Part shown: one piece after another, positions 52,680 to 61,195 of the stretch
Position numbering within the stretch: position 1 is the stretch's first letter
Layout: each line of letters starts with the position of its first letter
Notes under the pieces: model-generated
What the model was told of the DNA's origin: nothing
Database searches by the model: none
Seen by the model: the letters and a program-made list of their open reading frames with translations, nothing else
Program-made: the position numbers and the translations under genes
Assembly: GCF_003852715.1 (NCBI RefSeq)
Contig: NZ_RIAV01000001.1
Span: forward strand, 372,001-436,000
From: Ectobacillus antri
Lineage (GTDB): Bacteria > Bacillota > Bacilli > Bacillales > Bacillaceae_G
DNA: 64,000 nucleotides
Direction of reading: 5' to 3'

Positions 52680-53027
52680 GTGAAGCGCATTTACGATAAA
52701 GAAGTAGTTCATAATGCGATGCAAGCGTTTGTGAACGAAGAGGTGTATTTGCATCTGGAAACAACAAACGGCGCTTATGCGTCCCATTTTAACGATAAAA
52801 TGATGACAGTTGGTGCGTTTATTCGAAACGTGCGTATTACGTTTGAGCGCGGATCGATTGCAGGTACGGATCCGTATCGAGTCGGCTTAAAGCTGAACGG
52901 TGGCTGGGTATATGCAGAAGGTATTACGCATTATGAAAAAGATGAAAAAGGCCGCTTATTGCTTGCCGGTCATAATGATAAAGGTCAGCTTGCAGTAGCA
53001 CTTCAATTAAGTAAAACACCGTTTTAA
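52680..53027 (+). CDS. yojF: YojF-like protein (DUF1806), partner of BshB2
   Basis: This 115-residue soluble protein of unknown biochemical role is consistently encoded next to bshB2 in Bacillus. It reads AMQAFVNEEVYLHLETTNGA, then VRITFERG and the GGWVYAEGITHYE segment. The start is GTG 52680 after AAGGAGG. The bshB2 gene starts 12 bases after its stop, so the pair is an operon. The interval 52447-52679 shows no gene. Confidence 0.87.
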   Translation: MKRIYDKEVVHNAMQAFVNEEVYLHLETTNGAYASHFNDKMMTVGAFIRNVRITFERGSIAGTDPYRVGLKLNGGWVYAEGITHYEKDEKGRLLLAGHNDKGQLAVALQLSKTPF

Positions 53028-53039
53028 GGAGGGAAAAAC

Positions 53040-53699
53040 ATGGAGCGTCATGTATTGGTCGTATTTCCGCATCCAGATGATGAATCCTTCGCGGCGGGCG
53101 GAACAATTTCAATGTATACGAAAGCTGGTATACCGGTAACATACGCGTGCGGTACATTAGGGCAAATGGGCCGCAATATGGGGAAGCAGGTATTCGCAAA
53201 TCGCGAGACAATGCCTGAAATTCGAAAAAAAGAATTACAGGATGCATGTGCGGTGATGGGAATTCAAGATTTGCGTATGCTTGGTTTCCACGATAAGATG
53301 CTCGAGTTTGAAGATGTAGAGTTTGTTGCAGATCGCATTGAGGAAATCATTCGTGAAGTGAATCCATCTCTTGTGATTACCTTTTATCCGGAGCACGGCG
53401 TTCATCCAGACCATAACGCCTTTGGTCGTGCGGTGGTATATGCGGTGGAACGTATGCCTGAAGGAGAGCGTCCTGTTATTCATGCAGTAGCGATTACCAA
53501 AAACCGGACTGAAATACTGGGTGAACCAGATGTTGTGGTCGATGTACGTGATGTGTTTGATCAAAAACTCGCTGCACTGGCAGCACATCGTTCACAAACA
53601 GAGGCGATGATGGAAGAAATAAGGGCAAAGCTAAAAAACAATGACACACAAACTGTACAGTGGTTACAATTTGAACGTTTTTATATCTATAAACATTAA
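53040..53699 (+). CDS. bshB2: Bacillithiol biosynthesis deacetylase BshB2
   Basis: The zinc-dependent deacetylase of the PIG-L/LmbE family removes the acetyl group from GlcNAc-malate in bacillithiol synthesis, or from S-conjugates. It has 219 residues; HPDDE (zinc ligands, residues 11-15) and the HPDHNAFG motif are present. AAGGAGGG precedes ATG 53040. Bacillithiol is the expected thiol substrate of the persulfide pathway encoded at 41.5-46.2 kb. Confidence 0.93.
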   Translation: MERHVLVVFPHPDDESFAAGGTISMYTKAGIPVTYACGTLGQMGRNMGKQVFANRETMPEIRKKELQDACAVMGIQDLRMLGFHDKMLEFEDVEFVADRIEEIIREVNPSLVITFYPEHGVHPDHNAFGRAVVYAVERMPEGERPVIHAVAITKNRTEILGEPDVVVDVRDVFDQKLAALAAHRSQTEAMMEEIRAKLKNNDTQTVQWLQFERFYIYKH

Positions 53700-53727
53700 A
53701 GCCGGATAAACCGGCTTTTTATTTTTA
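53697..53727 (+). terminator. Terminator of yojF-bshB2
   Basis: AAAGCCGG pairs with CCGGCTTT around ATAAA and is followed by TTATTTTT. Confidence 0.88.
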
Positions 53728-53867
53728 CGAAAGAGTATAAATTTCGACTTTTATTACAAGTGTGTAAAAAGGTAATAACAAAGTCTATCATTCTATTATG
53801 TTTGCTATTTCTCTATGATATAATCAATCTCGAAATATAGCACACACACTTAGGGGGAAAGGCAAAC

Positions 53868-54782
53868 ATGAAAAAAGCACTAGCTATATCTTTGGCGACA
53901 GCCGGCTTATTACTTGCACAAGGAGGAGCAGCTACTTATGCACAAACACCAATTGTGCAAGGACAAACCGCAAAGGTTACTGCTTCAGCATTAAATGTAC
54001 GTACTATGCCTTCTGTACAAGGTCAAATTCTTGGTAAACTACCACAACATACAACAATCACCGTAAATGGTATGATAAACGGCTGGGCGAAAATTTCGTA
54101 TCAAGGAAAAACAGCTTATGTGAATGCGCAATATATACAGCCAACAACGCAAGCAGTACAAGCATTGACAATGCAAGCATTTGTGACCGCACCGGAACTC
54201 AATGTTCGCACACAGCCTTCTATTAACGGGGCGATTATTGGAAAGTTACCAAAGGGAGCGGCTGTGACGATTAAACAAAAGTATACAAACGGATGGTTGC
54301 AAATTGCATACAACGGCAAGGTTGCTTATATAAATGGTGCTTATGTAACAACGACAAAACCATCGACAACAGTACCGACGAAACCAACAACAAGCACAAG
54401 TCAATTGAGCGCGTATGAGTTAAAAGTAGTGGAGCTTACAAACGTGGAACGTCAAAAAGCTGGATTAAATGTACTGCAAATTGATACAAACTTAAGCAAA
54501 GTAGCAAGACTAAAATCAGAGGATATGCTAAAAAATAATTATTTTAGTCATACGAGCCCAACATATGGTTCTCCGTTTGATATGATGCGTGCAAACGGCA
54601 TCACATATCGCGCGGCAGGTGAAAATATCGCGATGGGACAACGTACACCAGAAGAAGTAGTAAAAGCATGGATGAACAGCCCGGGTCACCGCGCTAACAT
54701 CTTGAACAATTCCTTTACACATATTGGTGTAGGGTATGTAGGAGAAAAAAACATTTGGACACAACAGTTTATTGGTAAATAA
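53868..54782 (+). CDS. Secreted CAP/SCP-domain protein with two SH3 repeats
   Basis: This 304-residue exported protein has a signal peptide MKKALAISLATAGLLLAQGG (cleavage near AYA-Q, residue 26). Two SH3 repeats follow (about 32-90 and 103-160, each with xLNVRTxPSxxGxIxGKLP). After a Thr-rich linker comes a C-terminal CAP domain (about 180-304) of the YkwD type, with a His in YFSHTSP, GENIAMG and NSPGHRANIL. It is similar in layout to the glucosaminidase at 34895, including its SH3 pair. It is likely wall-associated; CAP function in Bacillus is unsettled. AGGGGGAAAGG precedes ATG. Confidence 0.9.
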   Translation: MKKALAISLATAGLLLAQGGAATYAQTPIVQGQTAKVTASALNVRTMPSVQGQILGKLPQHTTITVNGMINGWAKISYQGKTAYVNAQYIQPTTQAVQALTMQAFVTAPELNVRTQPSINGAIIGKLPKGAAVTIKQKYTNGWLQIAYNGKVAYINGAYVTTTKPSTTVPTKPTTSTSQLSAYELKVVELTNVERQKAGLNVLQIDTNLSKVARLKSEDMLKNNYFSHTSPTYGSPFDMMRANGITYRAAGENIAMGQRTPEEVVKAWMNSPGHRANILNNSFTHIGVGYVGEKNIWTQQFIGK

Positions 54783-54810
54783 AAAACGCGGGTATCCCCG
54801 CGTTTTTTTG
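54781..54810. terminator. Bidirectional terminator between the CAP gene and crtP
   Basis: AAAAAACGCGGG pairs with CCCGCGTTTTTT around TAT, perfectly, with A and T runs on both sides. Confidence 0.92.
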
Positions 54811-56313
54811 TTATCCAATCGAACGTTGGTGATGACCATGGTCTTCAGTGACAAGGTCCGCTGTTAGCTGACCGGATAGTGTCACCATGGGTACGCCGCC
54901 ACCAGGATGCGTGGAGCCCCCTACAAAATACAGGTTTTCCACTACTTTGCTGCGGCTGGGAATTTTAAAGCCGCCGTTTAATTTTCTATCGGTGACAACA
55001 CCATAGATAGAACCGCCGTTTGCGCCGTATAGCTCGCGTAAATCATCTGGCGTAAAGATATATTCAAATTCAATGTGAGACTTGAGAGAAACTCCCATAC
55101 GTTCAAGTTTTGTCAAAACGAGCTCGCGATATTCTTCCTTACGCGTCGCCCATGTTTCTCCAGTCTTGAGCGGTGGAACATGGGTTAAGATAAACAGATT
55201 TTCTTTCCCGGCTGGCGCTTGAGATGGATCGGACTTAGAGGAAACGCCAATGTAAATCGTTGGATCGTTCGCTGGCACACCTTCATTAAAGATTTGATGA
55301 AACTCACGCTCTGGATTTTCTGAAAAGAAAAAGTTGTGATGGGCAAGCTGTTTGTATTCTTTGTCTACGCCAAGAAGTAGAACGAGTCCAGATACAGTCG
55401 GTGCGTATTTTTCCAAATCTTTTGCTGCCTTTTTAGACATGCCGTATTCATCCAAGATACTGTTATAAGCAGGAATTGCTTCTAAATTAGAAACGACGAT
55501 GTCGGCAGCTATTACTTCACCCGATGCAAGACGAACACCAGTTGCACGCGTTCCTTCTGTTAAAACCTGCTCCACCTTCGCATTTGTTTTAATCTCTACC
55601 CCAAGTTCGCTAAGTGCCTTCAGCATACCTTTTGCAATATTGTACATACCACCCTGTACGTAATAAATGCCAAGGCCGAGCTGTACGTAAGAAAGCTGTG
55701 ATAAAATAGCTGGTGCATGATAGGGCGAAGAACCGATATACATAATTAAAAAGTTGAACAGCTGCTGAATTTTTTCATTTTTAAAATGCTTTTTCGTGAT
55801 ATGATCCATACTTTTCATTGGATCCATACTCATTAACTCTTTCAATGTATGTAAAGAACGTAGCTCGGATAGACCATCTAGACTTTGCTTATAGAAGCTT
55901 TTTGTACTAAGCTCGTACATCCGGTTACAATAATCCATATAGGTAAAAAATGCCTCCGCATCTTTGGGCTCTACTTTTTTCAATTCTTCCAGCATAGCTG
56001 GTAAGTCGCCAATGAAATCAATGGTTGTACCATCTTTATAAAATGTCCGCCATTGCGGCTCGACACGGACAATTTTCATATAGTCATGCACGTTGCGATT
56101 TACGCTCTGAAACAGCTGCTCGAGCACCCAGGGCATAGTTAAAATAGAGGGACCGGTATCAAAGGTAAAACCCTTCCCGCTTCGAACGTTCAATTTACCA
56201 CCAGCACGTTCATTCTTTTCTAATACGTTTACGTTATATCCTTGTCCCGCCAATTTCATTGCGGTGGAAAGACCTCCAAGACCACCGCCTACGATCACAA
56301 CTTTTTTCGTCAT
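54811..56313 (-). CDS. crtP: 4,4'-diaponeurosporene oxygenase-like carotenoid enzyme (CrtP/CrtNb)
   Basis: This 500-residue FAD enzyme of the phytoene-desaturase family has GGGLGGLSTAM at residues 8-18. Features closer to staphylococcal CrtP than to CrtN are FDTGPSILTMP, QWRTFYKDGTTIDF, IGSSPYHAPAILS, LAHHNFFFSEN, DDPTIYIG-like NDPTIYIG, GSIYGVVTDRK and YFVGGSTHPGGGVPMVTLSGQ. CrtP oxidises the terminal methyl of diaponeurosporene towards the aldehyde. The neighbouring genes resemble crtQ and crtO of the same pathway. AAGGAGGAT precedes ATG on the minus strand. It is divergent from crtQ; the 110 bases between them hold both promoters. Confidence 0.87.
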   Translation of the reverse strand: MTKKVVIVGGGLGGLSTAMKLAGQGYNVNVLEKNERAGGKLNVRSGKGFTFDTGPSILTMPWVLEQLFQSVNRNVHDYMKIVRVEPQWRTFYKDGTTIDFIGDLPAMLEELKKVEPKDAEAFFTYMDYCNRMYELSTKSFYKQSLDGLSELRSLHTLKELMSMDPMKSMDHITKKHFKNEKIQQLFNFLIMYIGSSPYHAPAILSQLSYVQLGLGIYYVQGGMYNIAKGMLKALSELGVEIKTNAKVEQVLTEGTRATGVRLASGEVIAADIVVSNLEAIPAYNSILDEYGMSKKAAKDLEKYAPTVSGLVLLLGVDKEYKQLAHHNFFFSENPEREFHQIFNEGVPANDPTIYIGVSSKSDPSQAPAGKENLFILTHVPPLKTGETWATRKEEYRELVLTKLERMGVSLKSHIEFEYIFTPDDLRELYGANGGSIYGVVTDRKLNGGFKIPSRSKVVENLYFVGGSTHPGGGVPMVTLSGQLTADLVTEDHGHHQRSIG

Positions 56314-56424
56314 TTTAAAATCCTCCTTATAAATAAACCAAAATCAGACTACACTGCATGTATATCAACTGTTTTGACAGAAAAACAAAGAATTATACTT
56401 CCAACAGGAAAGGGGAAGAAGCGG

Positions 56425-57495
56425 ATGTTTTTGGTAATGACAGTATCCGTTTTTATCGGCGTTATGCTGCTAGCATATATTCCGGATTGCGTACGGCGCA
56501 GAAGCTTGATAGAGGTAAAGAACGTGACGATTATTATCCCAGCACGTAATGAGGCGCGCAATATTGGGCGTTTGCTGATGTCACTTCAGGATCAGATGTA
56601 TCCACATGTCGAGGTACTGGTGATGGATGACGGGTCTACAGATGAAACTGCTGTTATTGCAAAGCGCATGGGCGCGAATGTCATTTCATTGCCGCAGCTT
56701 CCCAGTGGCTGGCAAGGTAAGGCATGGGGATGCTGGAACGGCGCCAAAATGGCTCAAGGAGATATTCTTATCTTTTTAGATGCAGATACAATGTTAGAGA
56801 GCGAGGGAATACGTCATCTTATTGCAACGTATTATGAATGCCGAGCGACCGTTTTGTCTGTGCACCCCTACCATAGAATGGTGCGACCGTACGAATTTTT
56901 CTCTTCTTTTTTTCATCTGTTGTTATTTAGTGCTTTGCGTGCCTTTCATGTGTTTGGGAACAAACAAAAGGCGATTGGTGCGTTTGGACAGTGCCTCATT
57001 TGTAACCGAGGAGATTACTTTAAATTTGGCGGACATCTAGCTGGAAAAGGTGAACTGCTTGAAAATATGACACTAGCGCAGCGTATCTTGCAGGCGGGAG
57101 GGAAAGTGGCCTGTGTAAGCGGAAGAGGAGCTATTTCCATGCGGATGTATCCAGACGGTTTTAAAACCTTTGTGGAGGGCTGGAGCAAAAGTTTTGCAAA
57201 AGGAGCTAGCGGTACCAATCCGTGGCTACTTTTATGGATTGGGTTATGGATGAACGGTATTGTTACCTCATGCTTGCATTTAGGTGAACAAAGTGTGTTT
57301 TTATTTTATATGCTGTTTGTTGCGCAGGTGTACTGGATGCTGCGACGCATCGGCAATTTTGGTATCATCACCGCCTTGACATATCCATTGCACGTCATGG
57401 TGTTTTTGCTTGTATTCGCGCTCTCATGTATAAAACTGTTTGTACACCGAAATGTGTCCTGGAAAGGCCGAACTATTTCAACGAAAAAGGAATGA
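56425..57495 (+). CDS. crtQ: Glycosyltransferase family 2, CrtQ-like (diaponeurosporenoate glucosyltransferase)
   Basis: This 356-residue membrane-associated GT2 enzyme has an N-terminal helix (about 1-18) and a catalytic domain with VTIIIPARNEARNIG, DDGSTDET (DXD-type region near 70) and FLDADT. The GKGELLENMTLAQRI segment and C-terminal helices match CrtQ-type glycosyltransferases that esterify glucose to the carotenoid acid. ATG 56425 follows AGGAAAGGGG; the open frame further up runs into the crtP start on the other strand. Its stop overlaps the next start as ATGA. Confidence 0.85.
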   Translation: MFLVMTVSVFIGVMLLAYIPDCVRRRSLIEVKNVTIIIPARNEARNIGRLLMSLQDQMYPHVEVLVMDDGSTDETAVIAKRMGANVISLPQLPSGWQGKAWGCWNGAKMAQGDILIFLDADTMLESEGIRHLIATYYECRATVLSVHPYHRMVRPYEFFSSFFHLLLFSALRAFHVFGNKQKAIGAFGQCLICNRGDYFKFGGHLAGKGELLENMTLAQRILQAGGKVACVSGRGAISMRMYPDGFKTFVEGWSKSFAKGASGTNPWLLLWIGLWMNGIVTSCLHLGEQSVFLFYMLFVAQVYWMLRRIGNFGIITALTYPLHVMVFLLVFALSCIKLFVHRNVSWKGRTISTKKE

Positions 57496-57959
57496 TGGAG
57501 ATGAACTGGGTCATTTTGTCAGATATCAGTGTTTGGATTTTCATCCATCTTTTTATTTCATATAGCTGTGTAAAACTTGGGACAATACCTTTTGAACGGG
57601 ATTATTGGCTTTACCGCGAACGAAGTTGGGAGAAGAACGGTCGTTTGTATGAAAAGCTCGGTGTAAAGCGCTGGAAACAGTGGGCACCGGATGCTAGTGG
57701 TCTGTTTAAGGGAGGCTTTCACAAAAAGAGCCTGCGGAATATGACTGAGGAACATTTGCGAGTATTTCTATTGGAAACAAAGCGGGCGGAACTGGCGCAT
57801 TGGCTGCCTATTCCGTTTGCGTTTCTTTTCTTTTTATGGAACGAAATAGTGGTGGGGTGGGCCATGGTCATATATGCTCTATGTTTGAATATGCCCCTTA
57901 TCATTATTCAGCGTTATAATCGCATTCGCTTGTCACGAATTTTACACAAGCAAAAATAG
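57492..57959 (+). CDS. crtO: CrtO-like acyltransferase (glycosyl-diaponeurosporenoate acyltransferase)
   Basis: This small membrane protein of 155 residues has two hydrophobic regions (about 10-25 and 115-140). The central segment WEKNGRLYEKLGVKRWKQWAPD and the GGFHKKSL stretch are as in CrtO, which adds a fatty acid to the glucosyl group in staphyloxanthin synthesis. ATG 57492 overlaps the crtQ stop (ATGA), implying coupling; ATG 57495 or 57501 are alternatives. No crtM or crtN is in the window. Confidence 0.83.
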   Translation: MMEMNWVILSDISVWIFIHLFISYSCVKLGTIPFERDYWLYRERSWEKNGRLYEKLGVKRWKQWAPDASGLFKGGFHKKSLRNMTEEHLRVFLLETKRAELAHWLPIPFAFLFFLWNEIVVGWAMVIYALCLNMPLIIIQRYNRIRLSRILHKQK

Positions 57960-58020
57960 GCACATGTATTAATCTCTGTTCATACACTGAATCGAATGAA
58001 TGACAGAGGAGGAATGTGTC

Positions 58021-58266
58021 ATGTATATGGACCATGATTTTCGCAATGGTTATCAGTTAAAAGGAGAAGTTGTCTCGTCGGTAGACCCGTACGTTGTGCA
58101 AACATTACAATCTGTTGTAGGTAAACGCTTGGTTGTAGATACAGTACGCGGTGCGGTAAGAGGGACGCTGAAAGACGTCAAGCCTGATCACATTGTTATT
58201 GAGGAGAAAAATACACCGTTTTTTGTTCGTATTCAGCAAATCGTTTGGATTATGCCAGAATTGTAA
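58021..58266 (+). CDS. YuzF-like small protein (DUF2642)
   Basis: This 81-residue protein with an Sm/SH3-like beta pattern reads VVGKRLVVDTVRGAVRGTLKDVKPDHIVIEE, then FFVRIQQIVWIMPE. It resembles B. subtilis YuzF and other short Bacillus proteins annotated DUF2642; some are coat-associated. ATG 58021 follows GAGGAGG; the frame also opens at 58000. It lies 68 bases before the manganese catalase gene and may be co-transcribed. Confidence 0.75.
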   Translation: MYMDHDFRNGYQLKGEVVSSVDPYVVQTLQSVVGKRLVVDTVRGAVRGTLKDVKPDHIVIEEKNTPFFVRIQQIVWIMPEL

Positions 58267-58333
58267 GGTATGAAACAACCCCTTCTTTTCATAGAAACAT
58301 AGAGACGGTTATGATGAAAAGGAGGAACGCATC

Positions 58334-59230
58334 GTGTTCAAACGCATCGATCGACTGTTAATTCCGCTTCCAGAATCCAAGTATGCGGATGCGAACGCCG
58401 CCGCTGCTGTACAGGAACTGCTAGGCGGCAAATTCGGGGAAATGTCTACTTTAAATAACTATATGTTTCAATCCTTTAACTTTCGCGGTAAGAAGAAACT
58501 GAAGCCATTTTATGACCTAGTTGCGAACATTACCGCAGAGGAATTCGGGCATGTGGAACTCGTTACGACTGCGATTAACCTGTGTTTGACCGGTACCACT
58601 TTCCCAGGTGACCCGGATGTTACACCTATGCAGCATGGCAAAGACAAGCGCAACACGCACCATTTTATCGCAACTGCGCAAACAGCCGTTGTCGCAGATT
58701 CCATGGGGAGAGCTTGGACGGGAGATAATGTATTTAGTAGCGGTAATTTAATTATGGATCTGCTGCATAACTTTTTCCTCGAATGTGGTGCACGTACGCA
58801 TAAAATGCGTGTATACGAAATGACGGAGCATCCGGTGGCGCGTGAAATGATTGGTTATTTACTTGTACGCGGCGGTGTGCATATTGTTGCTTATGCACGT
58901 GCGCTTGAAATGGCGACAGGGGTAGATGTTACAAAGATGTTACCAATTCCCAATTTGTCTAACAAAGCTTTTTCAGCAGCGAAAAAGTTTGAAGATCAGG
59001 GACTGCATTTAAAGCTGTATCGCTTTAGTGACGATGATTATAAGGATCTTTCAAAGATTTGGAAGGGACCGCATCCAGAAGACGGCCGGCCGCTTGTAGT
59101 AGAAGATAAATTACCAACAGGCGGACCAGTGCCGGACCTTGATGAACTGCCCGAGGAATTTGCACCAGGAATAGGGCAGGCGGAATTTATGGAGATTTTA
59201 CAGCGTTTACAGCGGTCAGCGGGAATCTAA
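58334..59230 (+). CDS. Manganese catalase
   Basis: The dimanganese enzyme breaks down hydrogen peroxide. It has 298 residues. The ferritin-like helices carry the expected ligands: Glu in GKFGEMSTLNNYMFQ (near 36), Glu/His in AEEFGHVELV (near 70-73), Glu in FLECGARTHKMRVYEM (near 148) and His in RGGVHIVAYARALE (near 181). The C-terminal tail (PHPEDGRPL...LPEEFAPGIGQAEF) is typical of YdbD-type enzymes. The start is GTG 58334 after AAAGGAGG. Confidence 0.92.
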   Translation: MFKRIDRLLIPLPESKYADANAAAAVQELLGGKFGEMSTLNNYMFQSFNFRGKKKLKPFYDLVANITAEEFGHVELVTTAINLCLTGTTFPGDPDVTPMQHGKDKRNTHHFIATAQTAVVADSMGRAWTGDNVFSSGNLIMDLLHNFFLECGARTHKMRVYEMTEHPVAREMIGYLLVRGGVHIVAYARALEMATGVDVTKMLPIPNLSNKAFSAAKKFEDQGLHLKLYRFSDDDYKDLSKIWKGPHPEDGRPLVVEDKLPTGGPVPDLDELPEEFAPGIGQAEFMEILQRLQRSAGI

Positions 59231-59233
59231 ATC

Positions 59234-59262
59234 AGGCTCTTCTGTATAGAAGAGCTGTTTTT
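59234..59262 (+). terminator. Terminator of the manganese catalase gene
   Basis: GCTCTTC pairs with GAAGAGC around TGTATA and is followed by TGTTTTTA. Confidence 0.78.
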
Positions 59263-59306
59263 ATACATATAGCAATGTGCGCATCCTTAATTTAAAAATG
59301 AAATAA

Positions 59307-59376
59307 AGTGATTACTCACTTTTTGATTGAAATCCTCTGGGAGGAGTGTTAATATATTAGTGAGTAATCACTCACT
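59307..59376 (+). promoter_or_regulatory. Two palindromic operators of the TetR-type repressor
   Basis: AGTGATTACTCACT (59307-59320, arms AGTGA/TCACT) and AGTGAGT-AATC-ACTCACT (59359-59376) share the half-site AGTGA. They flank the presumed promoter of the ABC exporter operon, whose last gene encodes a TetR protein. Autoregulation through these sites is inferred. Confidence 0.65.
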
Positions 59377-59393
59377 TTTGTAGGAGGGGTATT

Positions 59394-60119
59394 ATGAAAG
59401 AAACAATTAAAATTCAAAATGTCAGTAAAAGTTATGGTAAAAAGGTTGTATTACGTAAAGTGGATTTTACAATTGAGCAGGGGAATATTTATGGTTTCAT
59501 TGGACCTTCCGGTGCAGGAAAAACAACCTTAATTAAATTGATTGTCGGCATGGATGTACCTGATTCCGGTTCTATTCATGTATTGGATCAGAAAATGCCC
59601 AACCTACAGGTTTTACAGAACATCGGTTACATGGCCCAGTCCGATGCCTTATACACACAGCTGACTGGCAAGGAAAACTTATTGTTTTTTGCGTCTCTTT
59701 ATAAGCTTCGCAAGACGGAAATGAATGAAAGAATTTCCTATGCAGCTCGTCTCGTGAATCTAACAGACGATTTAAACAAAAAAGTTGCGGCATATTCCGG
59801 AGGGATGAAGCGCCGTCTTTCTTTAGCTATCGCTTTGGTGCAAAATCCACAAGTCCTTATTTTAGATGAGCCGACTGTCGGAATCGATCCGGAATTACGA
59901 TTGAGTATTTGGAATGAACTGATAAGATTAAAAACTGAAGAGAGAAAAACCATCATTGTAACCACACACGTGATGGATGAAGCAGAAAGGTGCGATTATA
60001 TTTCCATGGTTAGAGACGGAGCCATTATTGCGACGGGTACACCCGGGGAATTGAAGGAGCGCTACGATGCAAACAATTTTGATGAAGTATTCCTGTATGC
60101 AGGGAGGAAAGGAAAATGA
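59394..60119 (+). CDS. ABC transporter ATP-binding protein
   Basis: The 241-residue ATPase has Walker A GPSGAGKTT near 36-44, the Q-loop at GYMAQSD, the signature YSGGMKRR (a LSGGQ variant), Walker B VLILDEPTVGID and the switch His in VTTHVMDEAE. It powers the permease encoded next. The family is that of drug/antibiotic exporters of the ABC-2 type. TAGGAGGGG precedes ATG 59394; its stop overlaps the permease start (ATGA). Confidence 0.93.
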   Translation: MKETIKIQNVSKSYGKKVVLRKVDFTIEQGNIYGFIGPSGAGKTTLIKLIVGMDVPDSGSIHVLDQKMPNLQVLQNIGYMAQSDALYTQLTGKENLLFFASLYKLRKTEMNERISYAARLVNLTDDLNKKVAAYSGGMKRRLSLAIALVQNPQVLILDEPTVGIDPELRLSIWNELIRLKTEERKTIIVTTHVMDEAERCDYISMVRDGAIIATGTPGELKERYDANNFDEVFLYAGRKGK

Positions 60120-61168
60120 GAATAACTGCACTGGTTAAACGAATTTTTAAGCAAATGTCCCGAGACAAACGCACGATGGCATTATTGTTTGTAGCGCCGC
60201 TGCTAATCCTTACTCTTATGAGCTTAGTTTTTAATGGTGATGAAGCGAAGCTGAAATTAGGTGTTCAAAACGTAAGTGAGTCAATTGTAAAGCAATTAGA
60301 AGATACAAATATTCATGTTGTGAAGTTCAGTGATGCTTCAAATGTGAAAGAGGTCATAAAGGAGAAGGAGTTAGACGGATTCCTAAAAATTACAAATGAG
60401 CAAACAACGATTACGTTATTAAATAGCGATCCGACAACGGCTAAAGGTCTCCTTTTAAAGATCAAACAAGCGATAAGCAGTGAAGCTTTACAACACACTG
60501 AGACGAATACAGCACCACTTCAGCAAAGCTCTATTCAAACTAAATATGTATACGGAAGTGAAGACACGGAAGTTTTTGATGTATTCAGCCCCATTTTAAT
60601 TGGCTTTTTCGTTCTGTTTTTTGTATTTTTAATTTCTGGAATCGGCTTGTTAAATGAAAAAACAACCGGTACACTAGAACGTCTCATGGCTACACCGATT
60701 AGAAGATGGGAAATTGTGACCGCATATTTAATCGGGTTTGGCACGTTTGCCGTTATACAGACTGTTATTGTTGTTTTATATGCAGTTCATGTATTAGACA
60801 TTATAATGGTTGGTTCTATTGGAAGTGTAATTCTTATCAATCTCTTATTAGCTTTAGTTGCTTTATCGCTCGGATTGCTTCTTTCTTCTTTTGCAACGTC
60901 CGAGTTTCAAATGATGCAGTTTATCCCAATTGTAGCAATTCCACAGGTGTTTTTCTCAGGGATTTTCCCGTTAGAGAGTATGGCAAATTGGCTACAATGG
61001 ATTGGGAAAATCATGCCGCTTTACTATGCAGGTCATGCATTAAAGGGTGTCATGTATAAAGGGGTAGAACTTTATGAAATTCGTTATGATTTATATGTGT
61101 TACTTGCCTTCGCCACCGCATTTATCATTTTGAATTTATTTGCTTTAAAAAAGTATCGCAAGCTATAA
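60116..61168 (+). CDS. ABC-2 type transporter permease
   Basis: This 350-residue membrane protein has one helix near the N-terminus, an extracytoplasmic domain of about 130 residues, and five helices at the C-terminal side (about 165-345), the layout of ABC-2/YhaP-type exporters. EKTTGTLERLMATPIRRWEIVTAYLIGF is the conserved coupling region. It pairs with the preceding ATPase. The substrate is not known; the local TetR gene suggests induction by a toxic compound. Confidence 0.9.
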   Translation: MRITALVKRIFKQMSRDKRTMALLFVAPLLILTLMSLVFNGDEAKLKLGVQNVSESIVKQLEDTNIHVVKFSDASNVKEVIKEKELDGFLKITNEQTTITLLNSDPTTAKGLLLKIKQAISSEALQHTETNTAPLQQSSIQTKYVYGSEDTEVFDVFSPILIGFFVLFFVFLISGIGLLNEKTTGTLERLMATPIRRWEIVTAYLIGFGTFAVIQTVIVVLYAVHVLDIIMVGSIGSVILINLLLALVALSLGLLLSSFATSEFQMMQFIPIVAIPQVFFSGIFPLESMANWLQWIGKIMPLYYAGHALKGVMYKGVELYEIRYDLYVLLAFATAFIILNLFALKKYRKL

Positions 61169-61195
61169 TGAAGGGGCGAAGGGAAGTGGAACGGC

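Noticed and set aside
54811-56313. Phytoene or diapophytoene desaturase (CrtI/CrtN)
   Set aside because: Family level fits, but several segments (SILTMP, HHNFFFSEN, GSIYGVV, GGSTHPGGG) agree better with CrtP, and crtQ/crtO-like genes adjoin.
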